DNA from: Symsagittifera roscoffensis
Lineage: Eukaryota > Xenacoelomorpha > Acoela > Convolutidae
NCBI RefSeq assembly: GCF_963678635.1
Contig: NC_087069.1
Coordinates: 53,046,251 to 53,110,250, forward strand
Direction of reading: 5' to 3'
Length of the DNA stretch: 64,000 nucleotides
Shown here one piece after another: positions 43,195-53,800 of this stretch. How positions within the stretch are numbered: the stretch's first letter is position 1; each line of letters opens with the position of its first letter. The notes under the pieces are model-generated. The model was given only the letters and a program-made list of their open reading frames with translations. It ran no database searches and was not told where the DNA came from. A program made the translations under genes and the position numbers.

Positions 43195-46100
43195 CTAGAT
43201 AAAAAAGAAAAAAAATTACTTCATTTCAGAGAAATAATTCGTTCTATTGCTAATCAATCTACTTTTCTCAATTTTTGAAGAAAACCGAATACTCGATTTG
43301 AAAAATTATAATCTGAACAAATCAACTACTTTCTTCTTTGGTTCTTTGTCGACTTTTTTTACAAAACAATCAAAAAGATCAGTTCCGATTCTCACAGTAA
43401 TTTTTTTTGTCGCTTAATTGCATTTTATTGATCCATTAATTATTCGTGTTTTTTCGAACTTTTCGAGTTTGCAATTTTACACTCGAAACAACAGTGCATT
43501 AAATACCAACAACTATGTGAAGGAAGGCAAAAAAAGCATATGAAGTAAAGAAATAAGCAGACCTAAGACAATTTTGTGCAAAAAAAGTCGGCAAAAACAA
43601 TTGATTACTTATGCAGCTTAAACTATCACGTCTAGATTTTTCTAAGGAATAAGCCTATCACCAATAATTCAATCATTCTGCTTCTGATATCAAAAAAGCT
43701 TTAACGGTTACGTATACAGTTCATAAAGTAGTCAGGTCGCAAAGAATACAAATACTGCATTAAGCAATCAAAATCGCGTTAAGAAATCAAACGTACGAAA
43801 TCAAACGTGTTTTCGTTCCGATCATTTGGAAAAAGGGGAGGAAGTTTGTATTCGGATGTTTTAACTTTTTTAAAATGTTTTTGTTTTCCACGCAAAATCA
43901 TATACCACAAATAATCATCGGACTGGGTCGAGCGATGTATCACATTAAAGTTCTTTCAATCGTGATTTGAACGACATTAAAAACTGCAAAAATTTTTCCC
44001 AGTGTCGAGAGAAATTTTTGATTTGTCCTAATTGCGAGCTAAAAAAAAGGGTGAGCTTCCAGGCTTAGAATAGGTTATTTATGCTTGATTTAAGCCGTGA
44101 AAACTTAATTTTATTTTTTAACGCCATTTTTGGAATCAAAAACGTCAAAAAAAAATCTGCAAAAAATCGTATAATTATCAAAAAAAAATTCTCAATTATT
44201 TTTGCAGAAAATTTTTTTGATAGTTTTACGATTTTTTATTCGCTTTTCTAATCATTTTTCTATTAAAAAAACTGTTTCCAATTGTCGATTATGCCCAAGT
44301 TTATTTTTTCGTTCAGATCTTTTTATCACACCACGCAGAAAAAATACGAATTTGAAAACCTTTTTTGTATTTTTCAAAGAATATGGTCGGAAAATTCTGT
44401 GCTATTTGCACAGTAACTTGCTATCTTTGTTCTTATCTCGATTCTGGTTATTTAATATTTTTATTTGTTTACTTTTCGACGAGTATGAGTCTACTTTTTA
44501 ATTGCACTCCAGCTTCAACTTGCCTCGTTGACGGATCCATTGTGTCCTGGTAGTTTGTACATGATGCGTCTAGTTATAGTGTCCCACACATACACGAACT
44601 TGTCAGCTGATCCACAGGCTACTCGAGTTCCACTTTTGTGCCAGTGGGCCTGGAAATCATTCCCAAAAATATACAAAAAATCAAATAGAAAAGCTATTTG
44701 AGATAGATATGACAAGTGCTAATCACACTCGTGAGCACAAAAAACTTAAGACACTTTAACGTTGCTTTTAAATATTTGATTGAAGACATTGAAGGAGGTA
44801 CGCTTTGTGTTTTACACTCAGTACATCATAATAATAATATTAATTATATGAAAAACACAGTAACCGTAATCAAGTATTTTAAAGCAACACAGAGGCAAAG
44901 CGGAGCTTCGTATCAATTGCGATACAATGCTAGCAAAGATTTGCACGATAGCGAACAGAGACGGAAAAAACAGAGACCGATTATTTTTTCTAAAAATTCA
45001 ATTTAAAAAAAGAGAAACAAACAAGCATTAAATACACTTATACTAATTGCCGAGTGCCCACTAAGCCGGCCATATGTGGGTAGACCACCATGGAGAAAAA
45101 CCATACCAAATTTGCGTCATTAAAAACTTTGAGCAATTAGGTTTCAAAAACTTGAGCTTTTGCACAACAGCCGACCCGAACTTATTTAAAATAACCAATT
45201 ATTGCCCTACAATAGACTCAAAACAACTTGAACAAGCCGACAGAGCATGAGAGCCGAAACCATTTAGAACGAAAAAAAATTTGAGGTAAAAAGCAATTAA
45301 AGAAAATATGCAAGCCAGGGCTAGTAAAATTAAAATTACCAAAAATCTACAAAAACTTGCAATTGCAAGAAAAATTGCATAAAGCACAAGAACAATACAA
45401 GATGTGGCAACTAAGCCGACAAAACATAAGCAATTGGCCGACAAGGCAATTTTTACGGAAAAAACTCAAATTCATACATACTGCAAAAAAATAAGGTCCA
45501 GCCGGGACTCGAACTCCAGAAGTTATGATGCCACAGCAGCCGCACTTCATCCAGACCAAGTGAGGAAGCCAGGTTACATATATTGAAGCCAGGTTTTTGA
45601 AACTCTAATGGCGTATTAAGAAGGAAAAGGCAAAAATGTAGTCATTTCAATAGCGGCACTGACTTAACCGTCAGATAGCTTGGTCATGGGAACTAGTTAC
45701 CGAAAAAAATCTCGCGTCTAACGGACTGATAGCTTGTTATGCTGCGAGCGGTACTTAATGACAATTAAACAGTCTTTTCTAAATAAAAATGCTATGTTTC
45801 CTACTGGAGATCAAAACTGGATTTTTTAATGCGCGGGGAGAATTTTGGCCAGTAAAAGGCGTAATTTGCGTTAAATTAGCAGAAAAATGTGAAGACAACT
45901 ATAAAAAACCTTAGTCAACAGGCAGTTGGAAACAGTCAATGAACGCAAGGTAACCGAAAAAAAATACTGACTGTGTTTTGAATACAAAAACTTTCGAATT
46001 TCACAGAAACAAAATATGTAGCCCTAAGGCTCTTTAAATTTCACGAACAATCCATGATTGACAATTTTTGATAGAACTAACCCATTTCCAGAAAAGTGGA

Positions 46101-49100
46101 TCACTAGGTAAAGCAATTTAATCCGCTGGGAAATCTTTTGAAACTAGAAGTAGATCATATTTTGTGGCCATTACATTTTTGATCGATAGAGGAGTTTGCC
46201 GTCTGTATTAAGATCATATTGTTAACTCAAAGGTTTTTAACATGTTAACATAAAAACACGTTAAAAACAATTTTTAGCTTTAAAACCACTCATTGAGTTG
46301 CTTAAACACTCATTGATTTGTTTAAAGAGATAAGCCAGCTTTCCAGCCTTCTTGACGCCACAAGAACTTCGGGAGTTTTCCATAGATAACTCCAAGAGTT
46401 GAGAAACACCGCTCGACTCCAGCACTGGAGGAGATAGCATTGGCCTAGTCGACGAACTTTTTTTGATGAAATATAAAAAAAATGCATTCGAATTGAAAGC
46501 CCGAATTGTTAAAAGCTATCTGTTAATAACGTGTTAAACATAGATATGTTAATAACATCTTGTTAACAACATGTAACCCTGCGTTTAACAAAAGAAATGA
46601 ACTGAAATTGAAATTAAATCAATCACAAAACAATACCCCACGAATCCGCTGCTGGGTACATCAAGAGAAACAATTAAGCAAAATTACCAGTAAAACTTCT
46701 GGATAAAAAAACTGTACTTTCTTTTGTTACGGTTGAAAAACACCAGCCAAAAACTGTGCGACGATTATCTTTAGCTTCCTGGGAAAAACACGACAACACT
46801 ACCTAAATAAGCGATAAATCACTTCGTTCAAAAACACAAGAATTTTTTTTGTAAAAATTGACAAAATCTACTATTTTAATTTGAAGTTGCGTTAAAAACG
46901 TTACGTTAAGCATATGTAAGCATACCGAAAGCAAAGAATAACACAGAGGCATAGCTCAAACATTACAAAAATCAGCTCTAGAAAGTGCATAAAAATAGAA
47001 AAAAGCCTCGAATAAGCAAAAATTAGGCTAGGTCTAGAATTCGATCTGCGACCTACTGCAATCAAGAGATTTTGAGTCTCACGCACTAACCACTTAACCA
47101 CGCTCGCTTAACCACCGACAAACACTAGTCACGAATAAAGCAGCTACATATGCCAACAAATTGCCAACGCGAATAGACACCAGTTTCCAAGTAATAATTT
47201 GGAATATAACAAGCTGAAACAATCCACGCAAATTTTGCATGCAACAAAATTCTACGCATAAAGCCACATCAACAACAAATTATGCATTTCAAAAAAATGC
47301 GAGATATATTGAGATACAAATTTTCTGAAATGGAGTTTTCATTATTGTTATGTTGTTTGAAACAAATCATTTTTTTCAGTTCATTTGATGAACTAAAAAT
47401 GCATCAACTGTGTGAAATTATTACTATTCGAATGTCAAAGCACATGCTATCAAAAAGGTGTAATTTGCCCCAAAAGTGGTACCAACTTTTCGACTTGGAT
47501 TAGAAAAAAAGGCTCTTAATAATTCATTAAGATGACGCTAGTGTTAAAAAAATGAAGTGGAAAAAAAACAGGCTGAACCAAACTTTTTGTATGTCTCGAT
47601 AAAAGAAAATTAGTGTCTCAGTTAAAGCTGCAAGAACCTGTTGAAATTTTTTTGAATTTGTTACACTGATGCCGGGTATTTTCAAAATTGAGCTTTATTC
47701 AAAATCTTAGTTGTTTCTCGACTAAAACAAGTGTGAATTTTCCCAAGGACATTATTTTTTTTTAAAGTAAACGAAAGTAAACGAGTCGCAGCTTTAAGGG
47801 AAAAAAAACATTTCTCAAATGGTATTTACGGTTGAGCCCTTAATCTCAGATTTTTTTGGGTAGTATTAAAGAAAAGTCAGAAAGGTGACGCTCAAAGTAG
47901 ATCGTGACCGGGTTTCTCGATTAAACATTTAACCTAAGAATTATAAGGGTAGTTTTCGGGATAAGCCAACGAGTTTCAAGAAAATGGTAGTGGCCCTTTA
48001 TGCAGGTAGCCTTACAACAACCTGTTTTTCGATAAAACCTTTGATATCAGAATTGGCAGGATAGTTATAGAAAAAACACAAAAACTTCCAAACTGTCAAC
48101 GAATCAAAAATACGACATTTTCAAGAATCATAACTTTTTATCTGAAAACATTTGGGCGTATCTGCTTATGCAGAAGGGAGTCACGCAACCTGTTATTTCG
48201 AGTATGTCCTAAAATCAGATAAGGGAGGGCAGCTAACGAGAAAGGCCAACTAGTTCAAAAAACGAAACAAAAGAAGACTTTTCCGTGTACCATAACCTCA
48301 TGAGTAAAAAATTGGCGCTTTTCGATTAGCCCAAAATCTCAAGACTTGAGAAGGTAGTTCTCAACACAAGCCAAAAAAGTGAAAAATCACAAATATGACG
48401 GTAACTTTTTTCTTAACGAATTTGGGTATAACCGACAAAGCGGGAAAACTTCCAACAACCTTTTTTCTCCCTTGAGCCCAAAATTTCAGATATGGGTTTT
48501 TCGAGAGAAGTGAAAAAATTTCAAAAAACCGTCAAAAAAATATAAAACATTTTTCCGCGGACCAGCACTTTTTGTGATAAAAAATGGGCAGAACCGCTTT
48601 AACAGAGAAACTTCACTCAACCTGTTCTACAGATTGAAACACAAATCTCAGATTTGGAAGGGTATTTTTTGAGTGCAGACTTTTCCGAGGGCCATTATGC
48701 TTTGCGCAGGGGTGGGGGAATTACCACAACCCGCTGTATCCGCTTAACCCAAAACAATAGGACGATGGTTTTGGGTCAGATATTCCTCCAAAATATTTTT
48801 TGAAGGCTGAAGACATTGTGTAAAAGGATATTCTTTTTTTTTTGAAAATCGATACGATAGTATTTCCCAATTCCATGCATTCCCAATTAGTATACCCAAT
48901 TCCATGCATTCAAAATTCCTGTTTTTATCAAACAGGATTTTAAGAAAAACATGCCGAGCGAAACGTCTGATTTATAAAAGATAGGAAAAAATTCAGTTGG
49001 AAAAAAAGTAATGAACGCAAATAAACAAAAATAACATAACTTTCTTGAAAAAATCTCAACTTTGGAAATTCAAAGAAAAAAATAGATGCCCTCAGGCTCT

Positions 49101-50838
49101 TCGAATTTCTAGAACAAATTAAGACTGGCGTATATATTTTTTTGATAATATAAACCCAATTAGAGAAAACTGGATCAATATATAAGATTTATATTCCGCT
49201 GGAATTCTAAAAATTAAATTCAAATTTCGAAACTAGAAATTGTTCACGTTTTTTCGAGCGATTTCCACGTTCGTATTTGGAGAGTGCTTGCTATTAAGGT
49301 CACTTTCAACAGATGAATTTCAATTGAATTCAAAAAGTAGGTATATACCTGTACATTCATAAATGCATCAATATGCATCAATATAGGTAAATCTGTAGTT
49401 ATTAGAGACTTTTCCTGAAAACCTGGAAAAAAAAATCAACAAGAACTATATAAGCGTCTTCATTACGTTCGCATTACTCTTAATTAGCAACGGGACAAAA
49501 CTTTCGAAGCGGAAACAACGCAGAAATCAGTTGAACCGAAAAAAATTGACTTACAAAATTTTTTTTTAATATTCAAGTGCCCCTGAACTACAACGAAAAA
49601 CAATTGCACTTGCACTTCATTGAAAGTTATATACAGCGCAAGAAAAGTCCGTGATGTGGCACCTAAGCTGACAAAACTTGAGCAGACAAACGAAATCCCT
49701 ACAATTCAACTTTTACCGGAAAAAAAAACCAATTTGATTCATACAGAAAGAAAAACAAAGCGATGTCCCAGAGCTTAGGGTGAAAAAGCGACCGCGTTGC
49801 ATCCAGGCCAAGTGCTAAGGAGCCTGAAAGCTGTTAAAATTCAATATTAAATGCAATTTCTTGTAAGAGAAACTATTTACGGGAAAAATTTTAGTTCCCG
49901 TTTAAGATATTTTTGATTTTTTGACCGTTTTTTACTCTTGCGGGAGCAAGTGCCTTTTATTCGGGAACTAGATTTTGATTTTTCCGAGGGCACTAACTCG
50001 TTGTGTGAAAAAATTTGGCGTTAGCTTAAAATGCTCTCTCCATTGAGCCCAAAATTTCAGATTTGGGATGGTAGTTTTGGATAAAATAAAAAAGTCCTAA
50101 AATATGGGTCGAAAACTCTCACGATAGAAATTTCGGAAGCCTGTAGAAAAAAGTTTTTGAAAGAGAGGATTTTGCAGGCAGACAGTGGTCCTGCTATTGG
50201 CAACTCTTTTTTAAAAGTCGTTAGAGTAGTTAGTGAGAAAAAAAATAAAGTTTTTGCAAAAAGCTTAAAACTTTCCTAAGCGTCAAAAAAACATATACCA
50301 TTTATTTTCATAGCACCTGTTTTCATTTAAAAGTTATAATTGGACTGAACATAAACTAAGTCAATGTTCAGTTGATTTGATACGTCTTATCGATTCGAAA
50401 TTGCTGAATACCTTTCAGGTTATATATATTACATATACCACATTAAAACAATTTTTAGAAAACAGCACGTCTTATTAAAGTAATTGGACATTCGAACTCT
50501 GTACCAACATCTTTGATAGTAAAGCATTGCTGCATTGATTTGCAAGAAAGCATAGAACTGCATTGCTGAAAAATTGCATAAAACCATAATTATCTTTATC
50601 AAATAGCAGCGAAAAACAAAATTAAAGAAACAATCTGATATTTTTCTCATAAGAACGTTTTTGATACGCGAACACAAAAACAATTATTTTCGTCTAGCTT
50701 TTATTGTTCCGAACTTTGAAGAAAGTAAAGAAATATTTAGGCTGGGGATGGTTTTTTATTCAGACATTTTCGGCGATCGAGAGCAGGGTTTCCGATAAAA
50801 ACATCTTAACACCGAGAATGGTATGACCCTCGTGAATT

Positions 50839-50897
<59 letters not shown>

Positions 50898-53800
50898 TAA
50901 ACTGCGCAGATTTATGAGACAAGAATTCTCTCGTCCTCAAAATTGTTCAAAATTGATTTCCAAATTTCCAAATCAGACCACACATACTGACATTGGATCT
51001 AAGGTAGGAAAGACAATCACACCTGAGTAATTATAAGTTATCAGACTTTCGTTCCAGAAACTGTTTGAGAGAAACTTTCAGGCATTTGCCCTGATTCGAG
51101 CAATCTTTTATTCAATTGATATTAATTTTCAATTTTGTTTACTTTGTAAAAACTCCTACTAATAAGCGGTCAGCAAGCAGACAAACTTCCTTTCAAACTC
51201 AAAAGGAAGCGTAGAATGGCTCAAATCTGCGCCGCGGCTTTTGATTTTTTCAATGTCAAGAATAAATTCAAACCAATTTTTTTTTCAGATCCAACTTTAC
51301 ACTTTTAGGCTAACTCAAATGACCTACAGTAGATTTTTTTCCTGGCCAAGTATTAATTTTGAAAACAATTTCTGTTTAAACCATTAACTTCTTTCATACA
51401 CACAAAATAAGTTGGCTTTCACAATTTTTAATGCGTTATTGCAATTTTATGCTTTTAATTAGCAAAACGACGTATGTTTTCAATCAATTTGTCTAATTAA
51501 AACTGTTGATTGAATATATTTAGGCCATACTCATATTTTATATCAGAAAAAAAAATCATATTTTCTCCTCTTCCCCCAAAACCGGTTTAGAAGTGGAATT
51601 TTTTACTGTTGATCCGCTATTTGTAAGGCTGCTTTCGGAAATATTTTCTGCACTAAAAACAAAATATAAGTTTGCGGAGACTAATATGCTGGTTTTTGTT
51701 CAGCAAAACTTGCCTAAAAAATCAGTTGATAAAAACATCTGCTTTCTAAATGGGCTATGTAACTGTAATTGCTTAAAATCTTCACCGGTTTTTCAGATTT
51801 AACGCAATGAGCCTTTTCGGCTATTCGAGCGGAACAAATCCCCGACTTCAACCAGGAGTTTCTGGTCTAGTTCAGCCATATGTACAAAATATACCCTCAA
51901 ACGTCGAACAAAGCGCAGAAACTTTCAGAGACGAAACTTCAGAACTAGACGCGAGGATTCTGGTCAGCGATTTGAAAAGCGTATTGCAACGAAATCCTAA
52001 GTTAAGAAGTGAAGATTTGTCTTTCATTCGAGATCAATTAGAAAGTTGTTTGCTTTTGGTATCATCAACATCTCCCTACGATGAATCGATGGCACAAGCT
52101 GGAATCAGTGAGACTTCAAGCGGGATTGAAGCTAATCAACTCCAGGCAAATAAAAATCCGTATGGTGCGTCATTGAATCCCATAGAATCATTGCTCTTCG
52201 GTGAGCCGATAGATTATAAAACAATGGTCCTCAACAAGTTTTACCACCTTGATGACGAACGTTCGAACAAAAAGACAAGAAAGAGAAGAGAACAACGAAA
52301 GCGACAAAAAGAAAGAGATCTAGAAATGCATTTGAAAGAGATTGGAAAACATTAAAGAAAGGAAACAAGAAGAACTTACTATAAACTGGGTAAGAATTAA
52401 AATGATATATATGTACAACACAAAAATCTATATTTCCGAATTTTTCAAAAAATTCTCTGTTATATGGATAAATATTATATTTTCAGATGGATAAATAAGT
52501 TTCAATTCAAGCTTTACGTGTTGATAAAATTTTCAGAATTGAAACATGTTCGTAGCAAACCTATTTTAATCATTCAAAAGACAAAACAAACAAAGTCAAA
52601 AGACACCAAGTTGAAAGCAAGGAGAATACAATTGAATTCAAAAATTGTTAATGAAAGCAGGGATAATGCAATTTTTTTTTTAATTTTGAGTTAAAACGAA
52701 CATATCAAGCAATTTGCGTTCGTTTCATTTAAATCGAACCTTAAAAGATCATATGAGAAAGGTGGCTTTCATAAGCTCAACAATATGTATTAATAAACTT
52801 CTGTATTTACTCGATCATTAATTTAATCAACACGAAACTTGAAGATAATTTACAAAATTATCAGGAATCAATGAGAAAACTAGATCAAAAAACGCTACAG
52901 AACAATGATACCTTGAAGCTTAAATATAATAATCTGTGTTAATATCGATATCATTGGCTGAACTTAATAGCTGGATAAATTGAATCGCAACAATATTTGC
53001 GACTTGATTGAAAAAAGGAAAGTTCATGCTATAACACAAGCTACGAAGGTGTAAAAATGAACTAAGAAACGTCACATCTCGGAAACTGAAAGCAAATGAG
53101 CAGTCGCATTTGGACGCGAGCTTTGTGACTCCTGGGAGTACCCTGACAGAGTCTCACTATAGAGATGGGAACTTCAATTTTTGTGAAACATTTTATTTCC
53201 AAGTTCTTGAAATTTCCAAAATCCTAAGAAAAACCATAACTAAAAAGATTTGAGAAGTGAGATTTTGAGGCAAGATTCGAAACCCCTGAGAGTACCCTGT
53301 CAGTACCTAACTACAGAGTTGAGATTTTCAAACTTAGAGAAATTTTTCAAAACTAAAAATCTCGAAAATTACCGTATCTCGTAAACTAAAAAGATTTAGT
53401 TATTCATATATGGAGGCCAAATCTCAACATCTGGGTAAACCCTGACAACATGCCACTATTGTGTAGCTAATTTCAAACTTGATAAAATAAATACTGAATT
53501 CAAACTGGAAAAACGAAAGAAAAATCTTCACCATTGCAATAAACGATATAGCTTAAACGCGAAAAAATTCTTTCGTTACACATGTAAAATTATTCAGCTT
53601 AAACATGGGAGATAGCTGTTCTTAGCATTTAAATAAAGTATAGATATAGATAGATAGATTGCCAATGCTAAATAGGATAGTTCTAACTAAATAGGATAGT
53701 TAGATTGACTAGGATAGTTAGAGTCCCCTGTCCTCACATCTGCCCCACATGCCCTTGCAAATTTAGTAACACTAGCCACAAATAAAGAAGCTACATATGC

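Noticed and set aside
45199-45444. Highly hydrophobic 81-codon minus-strand frame
   Set aside because: It is the T-rich body of a SINE-like repeat; T-rich strands translate into Phe/Leu/Ile by composition. The same holds for 9,045-9,260.
50842-50892. Long AT run as a possible origin or cruciform site
   Set aside because: Simple dinucleotide microsatellite; nothing else supports a function.
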